Assembly (NCBI RefSeq): GCF_031085155.1
Contig: NZ_JAVHUL010000010.1
Location: 28,100 to 92,099, forward strand
DNA: 64,000 nucleotides
Source of the DNA: Mesonia profundi
Lineage (GTDB): Bacteria; Bacteroidota; Bacteroidia; Flavobacteriales; Flavobacteriaceae
Reading direction: 5' to 3'
Below are positions 42,991 to 51,208 of this stretch, in pieces. The notes under the pieces were generated by a model. It saw only the letters and a list, made by a program, of their open reading frames with translations, was not told where the DNA came from and did not search any database. Every line of letters starts with the position of its first letter. Position 1 is the stretch's first letter. The translations under genes were made by a program, and so were the position numbers.

Positions 42991-43731
42991 TTAATTGATT
43001 TGTTCACTGGTTTTTCCAAATCTTCGTTCTCTGTTTTGATAATTTAGTATTGCTTCTAATAAGTCTTCTTTGCGGAAATCTGGCCACAGTACTTCTGTAA
43101 AGTAGAGTTCCGCGTAAGCGATTTGCCACAACAAGAAATTGCTAATGCGTTGTTCCCCACTAGTTCTGATTAATAAATCTACATCGGGTAGATTATGGGT
43201 GTATAAATGCTGCTGAACAACATTTTCATCGATTTGCGTAACGTCAATTTCTTGGTTTGAAACCTTCTCGCTTATTTTTTTGATCACACTTAAAAGTTCT
43301 TCTCTAGAACCGTAGCTTAGTGCCAGCGTTAAGGTCATTAAATTATTGTTGGAAGTTTTTTCAATTACTTCTTCTAATTCTTTTCTTGCTTTCTTGGGCA
43401 GGTTATCTAAACAACCAATAGCATTAAGCTTTATATTATTGTCCATTAAAGTCTTAATTTCTTTCTTAAGGGAAGAAACCAATAACTTCATAAGGGTTTT
43501 TACTTCTAATTTTGGACGGTTCCAATTTTCTGTAGAGAACGCAAAGAGCGTTAGATTTTTAATACCTAGTTCTGCACAAGACTCTACGGTTTCACGTACG
43601 GCAACAGTTCCTTTTTCATGACCTACAGCGCGTAAAAAGCCTTGTTTTTTCGCCCACCTACCATTACCATCCATAATAATGGAGATATGCTTAGGTAACT
43701 GGTCTTTATTTAGTTTTTCTTTCAAATTCAT
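42991..43731 (-). CDS. uppS: Undecaprenyl diphosphate synthase (isoprenyl transferase)
   Basis: UppS makes the C55 lipid carrier for peptidoglycan and surface polysaccharides. The start at 43731 (MNLKEKLN) overlaps the stop of the upstream gene in TAATG and gives 246 residues. It has the catalytic Asp21 in HISIIMDGNGRWAKKQG, NLTLFAFSTENWNRP, ALSYGSREEL, and DLLIRTSGEQRISNFLLWQIAYAELYF, all diagnostic for cis-prenyltransferases. The coupling to an outer-membrane protein gene and bamA suggests joint control of envelope growth. Confidence 0.96.
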   Translation of the reverse strand: MNLKEKLNKDQLPKHISIIMDGNGRWAKKQGFLRAVGHEKGTVAVRETVESCAELGIKNLTLFAFSTENWNRPKLEVKTLMKLLVSSLKKEIKTLMDNNIKLNAIGCLDNLPKKARKELEEVIEKTSNNNLMTLTLALSYGSREELLSVIKKISEKVSNQEIDVTQIDENVVQQHLYTHNLPDVDLLIRTSGEQRISNFLLWQIAYAELYFTEVLWPDFRKEDLLEAILNYQNRERRFGKTSEQIN

Positions 43732-44423
43732 TAAAAAACGCAATAACAAGGTTTTCGGCCAAAGGTATAGGTTAAGGTTATACCTACAAACATATACCAG
43801 TCATTTGTGTTGGGATTACCAAATGAGGGATAGGCGTCACCACCATCAAATTCTTCTGGATTACTTCCGTCAAGGTTATCTGTAAACGTATAACGGGCGC
43901 CCGCTTCGAGCCCTAAAACCCAATTGGTGTTGAGTGTTCCTTTTACTCCTAAAACCATAGGAATGGCTGCTGTTATTTTATTGTCGCCAGGAACAATACG
44001 ATTTTTTCTATTAATGTATTGATCTTCTGTGAAAATCCCTGTTAATCCTGTATAAAGATAGGGGGTGAACTGGGGTTGAAGATTGTGGAGATTCCATTCC
44101 CAAAACGTGTATTCGATTCCTAAAGAGGCTTCAGTAAGTTCATTTTTAAAAGAATATCCTCTTTCTTGTCTCCTGTTTTCGCTCGCATTTTTATCATCTG
44201 CTTCTAGAGTAGTATGAAGTATAGAAAGTCTAAAAGAATGTCTTTTGCTTCTATTCCATTTAAAGATACCTCCTGCCACTAAGCTTTTTGGAGCTATGTA
44301 GTTGGTAGATCCTACGTCACCAATGTAGTTAGCGCCTCCAATGTAAGGGCCAATTTCATAGGTTTGAGAATGTATATTTTTAACACACATAAATATGGTT
44401 ATCACAGCAATTAAATACTTCAT
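43731..44423 (-). CDS. DUF6089-type outer-membrane beta-barrel protein
   Basis: This 230-residue protein has a signal peptide (1-19, ending IHSQ) followed by TYEIGPYIGGANYIGDVG and repeated amphipathic strands (HSFRLSILHTTL, ASLGIEYTFWEWN, WVLGLEAGARYTFTDNL). It ends MFVGITLTYTFGRKPCYCVF, where the Cys pair after the final strand is unusual. Size and strand pattern fit a small 8-strand barrel, a family commonly found before uppS and bamA in Flavobacteriia. Function is unknown. It is the first gene of the operon and has a dyad in its promoter. Confidence 0.85.
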   Translation of the reverse strand: MKYLIAVITIFMCVKNIHSQTYEIGPYIGGANYIGDVGSTNYIAPKSLVAGGIFKWNRSKRHSFRLSILHTTLEADDKNASENRRQERGYSFKNELTEASLGIEYTFWEWNLHNLQPQFTPYLYTGLTGIFTEDQYINRKNRIVPGDNKITAAIPMVLGVKGTLNTNWVLGLEAGARYTFTDNLDGSNPEEFDGGDAYPSFGNPNTNDWYMFVGITLTYTFGRKPCYCVF

Positions 44424-44440
44424 AGATTTTCAAAAGTTTG

Positions 44441-44474
44441 CAAATATATGAATTAAGTTTTCTCTAACTTAATT
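44441..44474 (-). promoter_or_regulatory. Promoter of the DUF6089-uppS-bamA-skp operon with overlapping dyad
   Basis: On the minus strand TATATTTG (44441-44448) is a full -7 match 18 bp before the ATG. Immediately upstream lies a perfect inverted repeat, AATTAAGTT (44451-44459) and AACTTAATT (44466-44474), with a 6-base spacer. It fills the promoter spacer, and no clear TTG -33 box is present, so the dyad may be an operator or activator site. Confidence 0.55.
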
Positions 44475-44526
44475 TATATGATTTTTGTACCTCTATGATT
44501 AACAAATTATACTCGCTTTTATTGTT

Positions 44527-45411
44527 TTAGTTTCTTTTATCTTCTCCCCAAAGTAATTTTTGCCTTAGGGTTTTGATAAAACTATCTTCATTTAGTAGAA
44601 CCAAACCTATAGTAAAGGGCGCCTTCTTAATGGTAATTGTAGTGTCGTTATCAAGACTTGTTAATCTGGAGTCTAGAGAAACCAAAAACATATTTTCCCT
44701 TCCGGTTACTTTTAGAGTTAACTCCGTGTCGTCTGGAATCATTAAAGGTCTTGCATTTAAATTATGAGGGGCAATAGGTGTAATGGCTAAAGCATTGGTT
44801 TCGGGATCTATAATAGGTCCGCCACAACTTAGAGAATACCCTGTAGAGCCTGTGGGAGTAGAGACTATGAGTCCGTCTGCCCAATACGCATTTAGGTATT
44901 TTCCGTTAAGCCATGTTTCAATGGTAATCATCGAAGTCGTATTTTTTCTACTAATCGCAACCTCATTTAAAGCAAAGTTCATATCTGAAAGACCTTCGTT
45001 TTCTGGCGATGTTGCAATGGTGATCAATGCTCTTTTAGAAATGGAGTATTTTTTTTCTTTTAATGCCAACACCATGGCTTTGATATTTTCTTTTTGAATG
45101 GTAGCTAAAAAACCTAATCTTCCTGTATTAATCCCTACAATAGGAATGTCTAGGTCTCGTACATAGTTGATACTCTTTAAGATAGTCCCGTCTCCGCCAA
45201 TGCTAAAAAATAATTGGTAAGACCTATCGAGTTTAGTGAAGGTGGCAAAATTGTTGTATTGTTTGTCAATGCTGCTATTCTCATTAATGATAGTGAGAAA
45301 ATTTTCTTCGATCTCTATTTCTATATCTTGTGATTCTAGAGCGTCTAAAAGCTCTTGGATATACTGACCAGAATTTTTATGATAAAATTGTCCGTAAATT
45401 GCTACTTTCAT
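44527..45411 (-). CDS. nadK: NAD kinase
   Basis: NadK phosphorylates NAD to NADP and sets the NADP pool. The 294-residue enzyme has the diagnostic GGDGT motif (72-76) in FFSIGGDGTILKS, NTGRLGFLA (95-103), and the sugar-binding stretch STPTGSTGYSLSCGGPI near residue 180. Its start overlaps the stop of the CBS-domain gene in ATGA, so the two are translationally coupled. Confidence 0.96.
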   Translation of the reverse strand: MKVAIYGQFYHKNSGQYIQELLDALESQDIEIEIEENFLTIINENSSIDKQYNNFATFTKLDRSYQLFFSIGGDGTILKSINYVRDLDIPIVGINTGRLGFLATIQKENIKAMVLALKEKKYSISKRALITIATSPENEGLSDMNFALNEVAISRKNTTSMITIETWLNGKYLNAYWADGLIVSTPTGSTGYSLSCGGPIIDPETNALAITPIAPHNLNARPLMIPDDTELTLKVTGRENMFLVSLDSRLTSLDNDTTITIKKAPFTIGLVLLNEDSFIKTLRQKLLWGEDKRN

Positions 45412-46067
45412 ATATTCAGGTATTTGTCTAGATAGTCAGACCTTTCTTGTAAATTTTTCGTGTATGCGTCTTCTTCATGGGAGCTTAAAATAGTGTACCC
45501 ATAGCGTCTTAAGGTTTGAATGAGGTCATTTATTCCCGCAAGATTTACTTTGATGGTGATTTCGGCTACATCGTTTTCAATTTTGCTCACAAAAGCACCC
45601 AATAGTTTATTATTGGAAGATTCCACAATCTGACTAATCTCACTAAAAGAGTATTCCGTAAAGTTTTTTCCTACCACCAAAATTGCACCATTTTCTTTTA
45701 AGAATGGAGTGTCGTTAAAAAAGGACATAATGTCTCCTAATTCTACATAGCCAAGATACTTGTTAGATTCCTGATCTAACACCGGAATAAGATTCGCGTT
45801 ATTGACACTAAAATTCTTTAAAATATCCAACCAATTGTCTGTATTTCGAACAAAAAATCGCTCTAAAGCATACTGGTAATCTTTTAGCGTTTTATCGTTT
45901 TCAAAGCACCTTAAGTCATTTTCACTGATAGAACCTATAAAAATCCCGTCTTTTTCTACCGGAACATGAGTGTACGTAAGTTCATTAAAAAGCTTTTTCA
46001 AACTTGCTATGGACTGATTTACAGACTGTATCTCTATATCATTAATAATATAATTGGACAATAGCAT
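45408..46067 (-). CDS. CBS-domain protein coupled to nadK
   Basis: This 219-residue protein has an N-terminal CBS pair (about 10-130; VPVEKDGIFIGSISENDLRCF and LIPVLDQESNKYLGYVELGDIMSFF). The C-terminal half (about 135-200; GAILVVGKNFTEYSFSEISQIVESSNNKLLGAFVS) resembles an ACT-like sensing domain. CBS pairs bind adenine nucleotides. With nadK in a 4-bp overlap, sensing of ATP, AMP or NAD for NADP synthesis is a reasonable idea but unproven. Confidence 0.82.
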   Translation of the reverse strand: MLLSNYIINDIEIQSVNQSIASLKKLFNELTYTHVPVEKDGIFIGSISENDLRCFENDKTLKDYQYALERFFVRNTDNWLDILKNFSVNNANLIPVLDQESNKYLGYVELGDIMSFFNDTPFLKENGAILVVGKNFTEYSFSEISQIVESSNNKLLGAFVSKIENDVAEITIKVNLAGINDLIQTLRRYGYTILSSHEEDAYTKNLQERSDYLDKYLNI

Positions 46068-46129
46068 ATACTGCGTGTTTTTTACTGCAAATTAATTAAA
46101 TTATACCACATGAAAGAATGACAACTTTG

Positions 46130-46137
46130 TATTTTTG
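46130..46137 (+). promoter_or_regulatory. Candidate -7 element of pdxJ
   Basis: TATTTTTG matches TAnnTTTG and lies 19 bp before the ATG at 46157. An ATG at 46118 would precede the element, which supports the later start. No clear -33 box is seen. Confidence 0.5.
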
Positions 46138-46156
46138 TAAAGCAAAAGATAAATCT

Positions 46157-46870
46157 ATGACAAAGCTAAGTGTAAATATTAATAAAATCGCCACCTTAAG
46201 AAATGCTCGTGGCGGAAATATGCCCAATGTGGTAAAGGCAGCTCAAGACATTGAGGGTTATGGCGGACAAGGAATTACGGTTCATCCAAGACCAGATGAA
46301 CGACACATTACCTACCAAGATGTGAGCGATTTACAGCCTATCGTAAAGACCGAATTTAATATAGAGGGCAATCCCGTACCTAAATTTATAGATTTGGTGC
46401 TTCAAAACAAACCGACTCAAGTCACGTTGGTGCCAGATTCTGTAGATGCGATTACCTCTAATGCAGGTTGGGATACAGTGAGACACAAAGATTTTTTAAA
46501 GGAGGTGATTACTGAATTTAAAAATAATGGCATTCGTACTTCTATTTTTGTAGATTCAAATTTAGAGATAATCAAACACACGGTAGCCACGGGCGCAGAT
46601 AGAATAGAATTGTATACCGAAGATTTTGCTAGCGCGTATGAAAAAGGAGATGAAGATGCCATTAAGCCTTATATCGCTTGCGCGGAATTAGCCAACGAAT
46701 TAGGACTTGGTATTAATGCCGGCCACGACTTGTCCTTACACAACATTGAATTTTTCAAAAAAAACATTCCGGGTTTACTGGAAGTATCTATAGGACATGC
46801 GCTTATCGCGGAATCTCTGTATGAAGGCTTAGAAGTAGTGATTAACAAATACCTAAAACGACTTCAGTAA
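46157..46870 (+). CDS. pdxJ: Pyridoxine 5'-phosphate synthase
   Basis: PdxJ joins 1-deoxyxylulose 5-phosphate with 3-amino-2-oxopropyl phosphate to form pyridoxine 5'-phosphate, the last ring-forming step of vitamin B6 synthesis. From MTKLSVNINKIATLRNARGG the protein has 237 residues, the family's usual length. The motif GITVHPRPDERHI (residues 39-51) and the phosphate-binding NAGHDLSLHNIEFF are present, as is VSIGHALIAESLYEGLE. The upstream ATG at 46118 is rejected because of length and promoter position. Confidence 0.96.
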   Translation: MTKLSVNINKIATLRNARGGNMPNVVKAAQDIEGYGGQGITVHPRPDERHITYQDVSDLQPIVKTEFNIEGNPVPKFIDLVLQNKPTQVTLVPDSVDAITSNAGWDTVRHKDFLKEVITEFKNNGIRTSIFVDSNLEIIKHTVATGADRIELYTEDFASAYEKGDEDAIKPYIACAELANELGLGINAGHDLSLHNIEFFKKNIPGLLEVSIGHALIAESLYEGLEVVINKYLKRLQ

Positions 46871-46871
46871 T

Positions 46872-47645
46872 ATGAAATTATATTCAAAGATAATAGGTAA
46901 AGGAAAACCCTTTATCATTCTGCACGGTTTTTTAGGAATGGGTGATAACTGGAAAACCTTGGGGAAGGAGTTTTCAGAAAAAGGATTTGAAGTTCATCTG
47001 GTAGACCAAAGAAATCACGGCCGTAGTCCGCATACCGAAGATTTTAGCTACGAGTTGATGGCAAAAGATATCAAGGAGTATTGTGAAGATAAAAACTTAG
47101 AAGACATTGTGTTGCTGGGTCACTCTATGGGAGGAAAAACGGCGATGAAAGTTGCGACGAGCTATCCAGATTTGGTTCACAGCCTCATTGTGGTTGATAT
47201 AGCGCCCAAATATTACGAGCCACACCACCAAGCTATTTTGGAGGGCTTAACCATGTTACAAAACGCAGACTTAGACTCTAGAGGTTTGGCCGATGAAAAG
47301 TTAGAAGAGTACATTCCAGAGTGGGGAGTGAGGCAGTTTTTGCTTAAAAACCTCTATTGGAAAGAAAAAGGAAAGCTAGCACTTCGAATGAATCTTGATG
47401 TTTTAAAAGAAAAAGTAGAAAGCGTAGGAAAAGCCTTGAATGAGGAAGATACTTTCGCAAAAGATACCTTATTTGTAAGTGGTGGCAATTCCAATTACAT
47501 CCGTAAAGAAGACCGTGAGCTTATCAAGGCACATTTCCCTAAGAGCAATACGGTGACGATTAAAGGCGCGGGACATTGGGTGCACGCAGAGAAGTCAGAT
47601 GATTTCTTTCAGATTGTTATGATATTTATTGATAAATTCTCATAA
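46872..47645 (+). CDS. Alpha/beta-hydrolase (YbfF-like esterase)
   Basis: The 257-residue protein has the alpha/beta-hydrolase fold: oxyanion segment ILHGFLGMGDNW, VDQRNHGRSPH, and the nucleophile elbow GHSMGGKTA with Ser85. A late Asp in KDTLFVSGGNSNYI is displaced, and His235 sits in GAGHWVHAEKSDDF. The N-terminal half is closest to the YbfF group of acyl-CoA/short-chain esterases. It follows pdxJ by one base, so the two share a transcript. The substrate is unknown. Confidence 0.9.
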   Translation: MKLYSKIIGKGKPFIILHGFLGMGDNWKTLGKEFSEKGFEVHLVDQRNHGRSPHTEDFSYELMAKDIKEYCEDKNLEDIVLLGHSMGGKTAMKVATSYPDLVHSLIVVDIAPKYYEPHHQAILEGLTMLQNADLDSRGLADEKLEEYIPEWGVRQFLLKNLYWKEKGKLALRMNLDVLKEKVESVGKALNEEDTFAKDTLFVSGGNSNYIRKEDRELIKAHFPKSNTVTIKGAGHWVHAEKSDDFFQIVMIFIDKFS

Positions 47646-47680
47646 ATTTACTATGCCTGCATAATATTTATCAAAAAGGC

Positions 47681-47710
47681 TTGGCTATATTCTATTTTAT
47701 GTTAAATTTG
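47681..47710 (+). promoter_or_regulatory. Promoter of the FadL-like porin gene
   Basis: TTG (47681-47683), 19 bp, then TAAATTTG (47703-47710) is a full match to the Bacteroidota promoter. The start codon lies 28 bp downstream. Confidence 0.75.
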
Positions 47711-47738
47711 ATATAATGAATAACCTAATACATATTCT

Positions 47739-49001
47739 ATGATTATGAAAAAATTACTTTTTTTTGCGGTCTTTTTGCTAGCTGCGAGTGTTACTTATGC
47801 AGGTGGTTACCGAATAAGTGCTCAAGGTCAGAGAGCTTTGGCTATGGGGCATACTGGAGTGGCAGTCGTGAACAGTGCAGAGTTGGCTTTCTTTAACCCT
47901 GCAGGATTAGTTTACTTAGAAAACGATTTAAATATTTCTGCTGGGGTCACTGGCGTGATGTCTAATGTGAAATGGCAAAATAGCAATACAGGGCAGTTCT
48001 CTGAAACAGATAACCCTATTGGAACTCCGTTTTACTTTTATGCTTCTTACCGGGTAACCGATTTTCTTTCTGTAGGATTAAGTGCTTATTCTCCTTTTGG
48101 AAGTGTGGTAGAATATCCAACCGACTGGGCGGGGTCTCATTTGGTAAATATAATTGATTTGCAGGCTATTTACATTCAGCCTTTAATTTCTATAAAAATA
48201 TCAGATTACTTTAGTATTGGAGGGGGGCCTATTTTCGCTACAGGAGGGGTTAACTTTAACAGAAATGTAAATCGTACGCTTACAGATGAACAAGGAAATC
48301 GTTCTAATGTAGAAGTAGATGCTTCCAATATAACCAATTGGGGATGGTCTGCGAGTTGGATGTTTAATCCAACCGAAAACTTAAGAATTGGATTTAATTA
48401 CCGTTCAGAAATTATTTTAGAGGCTGAAGATGGAGAAGCTGTTTTCTCTAACGTTCCTGATTCTGCATTATCACCAATTCAAAATGGAACAGTAGGTTTT
48501 GATGCTTCTTTACCCATGCCGGCAGAAATGTCTGTAGGTTTATCTTATGAGTTCTGTGATAAATGGTTGTTTGCTTTTGATTATAACAGAGCCTATTGGG
48601 AAGCATATAAAGATTTAAATATTGATTTTGCACCAGATGATGTGCCAGATTCTTCTAATCCAAGAAACTACAAAAACGCTTCTACGTATAGATTTGGATT
48701 GCAATATGAAGCATTAGATCAATTGACGTTAAGAGCCGGTTACTACTTGGATGAATCCCCAGTTAGAGAAGGTTACTTCGCTCCAGAGACCCCAAGAAAT
48801 GATTCTCAGGGTTTTACGGGAGGTCTTTCTTACCAAATAAGTAAAAGGTTTGCTTTAGATGTATCTGTTACTTATTTAAGATTTAAAGAAGTAGACGCTT
48901 CCTATGATTATTATATGGAAGATGGAACAAATGTACCTTTTGGAGGAACCTATAAGAGCAACGCTTTTTTAGGAGGTTTAGGAGTAACTTTTAATTTATA
49001 A
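47739..49001 (+). CDS. FadL/OmpP1-type outer-membrane transport protein
   Basis: FadL-like barrels take up hydrophobic compounds such as long-chain fatty acids. The 420-residue protein has a signal peptide (1-21 ending TYA; ATG at 47739 or 47745), and the family opening GGYRISAQGQRALAMGHTGVAVVNSAELAFFNPAGLVYL with the typical N-P-A-G motif. YSPFGSVVEYPTDWAGSH follows near residue 120, then paired barrel strands to LGGLGVTFNL. It forms a two-gene unit with the following lipoprotein. Confidence 0.93.
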   Translation: MIMKKLLFFAVFLLAASVTYAGGYRISAQGQRALAMGHTGVAVVNSAELAFFNPAGLVYLENDLNISAGVTGVMSNVKWQNSNTGQFSETDNPIGTPFYFYASYRVTDFLSVGLSAYSPFGSVVEYPTDWAGSHLVNIIDLQAIYIQPLISIKISDYFSIGGGPIFATGGVNFNRNVNRTLTDEQGNRSNVEVDASNITNWGWSASWMFNPTENLRIGFNYRSEIILEAEDGEAVFSNVPDSALSPIQNGTVGFDASLPMPAEMSVGLSYEFCDKWLFAFDYNRAYWEAYKDLNIDFAPDDVPDSSNPRNYKNASTYRFGLQYEALDQLTLRAGYYLDESPVREGYFAPETPRNDSQGFTGGLSYQISKRFALDVSVTYLRFKEVDASYDYYMEDGTNVPFGGTYKSNAFLGGLGVTFNL

Positions 49002-49006
49002 TAGAG

Positions 49007-50578
49007 ATGAATATGAGAAAATATATAAAATATGCTGCAATTTTGGCTTTAGGTCTTGTTGCTTGTGAGCCCGAGTTTGACGAGTCTGTTGAAGACGATC
49101 AGGTCTATAGTCAAGGAGATGCAAGTTTTGAAAATTATGTGGCGGTAGGAAATTCCCTTACCGCAGGTTATGCAGATAATGCATTGTATATTCAAGGACA
49201 ACAAAATTCGTTTCCAAATATTTTAGCACAGCAATTTAAGCGTGTGGGTGGAGGTGATTTTACACAGCCTTTAATGAATGATAACCTTGGCGGACTACTT
49301 TTAAACGGGAGTCCAATTTCTGGTAATCGTTTAACCTTATCGTTAGTAAATGGAATGCCTGCGCCAACACCAATTGGAGGGGCTCCAACCACAGAAATTA
49401 CCAATACGCTTTCTGGATCTTTTAATAATATGGGAGTTCCTGGAGCAAAAAGCTATCACTTAATCGCTCCTGGTTATGGAAATGCGGCTGGAGTAGCAGC
49501 AGGAATGGCAAATCCTTATTTTGCACGTTTCCGTTCTTCAGAGAATGTAACAGTGATAGAAGATGCCATAGCGCAAAATCCAACGTTTTTTAGTTTATGG
49601 ATTGGGAATAATGATGTATTAGGCTATGCAGCTGCAGGGGGAGCAGGAGTAAATCAGCAAGGAAACTTAGATCCCTCTACTTATGGCTCTACAGATATTA
49701 CCGACGTAAATGTATTTGCTTCGGTTTACAGTCAAGAAGTAGACGCACTTGCAGCTTCAGCTGGAGGTGGAGTTTTATTAAATATTCCAAATGTGACTTC
49801 CACCCCTTACTTTAATACGGTTCCTTACAATCCATTAACTCCAGATTTATTAGGAGATCAAATTCCTACCTTAAATGCAACTTACGGGCAGTTAAACCAA
49901 GCTTTTGCATTTTTAGGAGTTCCGGAAAGAGCTATACAATTCTCTACAACAGGAGCGAGTGGAGTGGTGATTCATGATGAGTCTATAGCAGATCTTTCTG
50001 TACAATTAACGCAAACACTTATTGGAGGTGGCTTAGATCCACAAACGGCTACAATTTATGGAGCTCAATACGGGCAAGCAAGACAAGCCAATGCAAATGA
50101 TTTTATGGTTTTAACTAGTTCTTCTGTGATTGGTACGGTAAATATGGACCGCGTAGCTGAATTAATGGGAGCTGGGGTGCCAGAGGAAACTGCTGGGCAA
50201 TTGTCTGTAAATGGTGTTACTTACCCCATGCAAGATCAATATGTGTTACTTCCATCTGAACAAGAAGATGTAGCCACCGCAACTGCTGCTTTTAATCAGA
50301 TTATTGAAGGGATGGCAGCTCAAAAGGGCTTAGCTTTTGTAGATGCTAATTCATTATTGGATAGAGTCGCTACGAGCGGAATTAACTATGATGGAGGTAC
50401 TATTACCAGTGAGTTTGCTACAGGAGGAGCTTTTTCTCTTGACGGAATTCACCTAACCCCTAGAGGTTATGCCTTTATGGCGAACCAAATTATTAACTCT
50501 ATTAATATGACGTATAACTCAACAATCCCTAACGTAAATATTGGAGATTACAGTGGCGGACCTGCTATTGGAGAGTAA
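49007..50578 (+). CDS. SGNH/GDSL-type hydrolase-like lipoprotein
   Basis: The 523-residue protein has a lipoprotein signal (lipidated Cys about residue 20 in GLVACEPEFDE) with acidic residues after it. The body shows the SGNH layout: block I AVGNSLTAGYADN (Ser as nucleophile in place of GDS), block III WIGNNDVLGYA, and block V DGIHLTPRGYAF near the C-terminus with Asp and His. It lies 5 bp after the FadL-like gene, and the pair is conserved in many Flavobacteriia. An esterase acting on lipids that enter through the porin is an inference. Confidence 0.88.
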   Translation: MNMRKYIKYAAILALGLVACEPEFDESVEDDQVYSQGDASFENYVAVGNSLTAGYADNALYIQGQQNSFPNILAQQFKRVGGGDFTQPLMNDNLGGLLLNGSPISGNRLTLSLVNGMPAPTPIGGAPTTEITNTLSGSFNNMGVPGAKSYHLIAPGYGNAAGVAAGMANPYFARFRSSENVTVIEDAIAQNPTFFSLWIGNNDVLGYAAAGGAGVNQQGNLDPSTYGSTDITDVNVFASVYSQEVDALAASAGGGVLLNIPNVTSTPYFNTVPYNPLTPDLLGDQIPTLNATYGQLNQAFAFLGVPERAIQFSTTGASGVVIHDESIADLSVQLTQTLIGGGLDPQTATIYGAQYGQARQANANDFMVLTSSSVIGTVNMDRVAELMGAGVPEETAGQLSVNGVTYPMQDQYVLLPSEQEDVATATAAFNQIIEGMAAQKGLAFVDANSLLDRVATSGINYDGGTITSEFATGGAFSLDGIHLTPRGYAFMANQIINSINMTYNSTIPNVNIGDYSGGPAIGE

Positions 50579-50599
50579 GCCTATCGTTAATATTTTTAA

Positions 50600-50635
50600 A
50601 AAGGCATTCTACTTTAGGATGCCTTTCTTATTTTT
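50600..50635 (+). terminator. Intrinsic terminator after the SGNH lipoprotein gene
   Basis: AAAGGCAT (50600-50607) pairs with ATGCCTTT (50619-50626) and is followed by a T-rich run. Confidence 0.85.
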
Positions 50636-50652
50636 ATAAAAAAATCAACCTT

Positions 50653-50988
50653 ATGAAACTTATACTTAAAATTCTTGTTACTGCTATTTTAGTAGTCGTC
50701 CTAGGTAAAATTTTACCAGGAGTAGAAATCATCAGTTATGGAACCGCTATTGTTGTTGCCGTGATCTTAGGACTGCTTAATTTAATTGTTAGGCCTATTT
50801 TAGTGCTGTTTACGCTTCCGGTGACTATTCTTACTTTGGGTTTATTTCTGCTAGTCATCAATGCCTTTATTATTTTATTGGTAGACAATTTAATAGGCGG
50901 CTTTGCTGTAGATGGTTTTTGGTGGGCACTTATCTTTAGTTTATGTCTTTCTATATTACAGTCTATTCTTAATTCGATGACCGAATAG
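50653..50988 (+). CDS. Phage-holin-4-like (four-helix) membrane protein
   Basis: This 111-residue protein is almost all hydrophobic with four predicted helices and the family stretch VAVILGLLNLIVRPILVLFTLPVTILTLGLFLLVINAFIILLVDNL, followed by FWWALIFSLCLSILQSILNSM. This is the Phage_holin_4_2 family, found in many bacterial chromosomes without phages. No phage genes surround it, so the name should not be read as a lysis function. It has its own terminator. Confidence 0.85.
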   Translation: MKLILKILVTAILVVVLGKILPGVEIISYGTAIVVAVILGLLNLIVRPILVLFTLPVTILTLGLFLLVINAFIILLVDNLIGGFAVDGFWWALIFSLCLSILQSILNSMTE

Positions 50989-51021
50989 CTTTCGTAAAAT
51001 GATTATATTTTAATCTTATGA

Positions 51022-51054
51022 AAAGCACCTTCATTCTTTGGGGGTGCTTTCTTT
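51022..51054 (+). terminator. Intrinsic terminator after the holin-like gene
   Basis: AAAGCACC (51022-51029) pairs with GGTGCTTT (51043-51050), followed by CTTT. Confidence 0.8.
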
Positions 51055-51151
51055 ATACTAGGGAATGATGCTAGCTCAACATCAAATGACGAATTCGATT
51101 ACAAAATTATTTCCGTAAATTACATATAGAGCTATCAAGTTGATTAAAAAC

Positions 51152-51182
51152 TTGGTTGGCAGGTAAATAAATTGTAATTTTG
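51152..51182 (+). promoter_or_regulatory. Promoter of tig
   Basis: TTG (51152-51154), 20 bp, then TAATTTTG (51175-51182) fits the Bacteroidota consensus. The following bases, CACTCCAAAAT, repeat those after the ctaB -7 box. The ATG of tig lies 27 bp downstream. Confidence 0.75.
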
Positions 51183-51208
51183 CACTCCAAAATTCAGAAG
51201 TTTTAAGC

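Noticed and set aside
50653..50988. Holin-like gene as a sign of a prophage
   Set aside because: The family is widespread in chromosomes, and no capsid, tail, integrase or lysis genes surround it.
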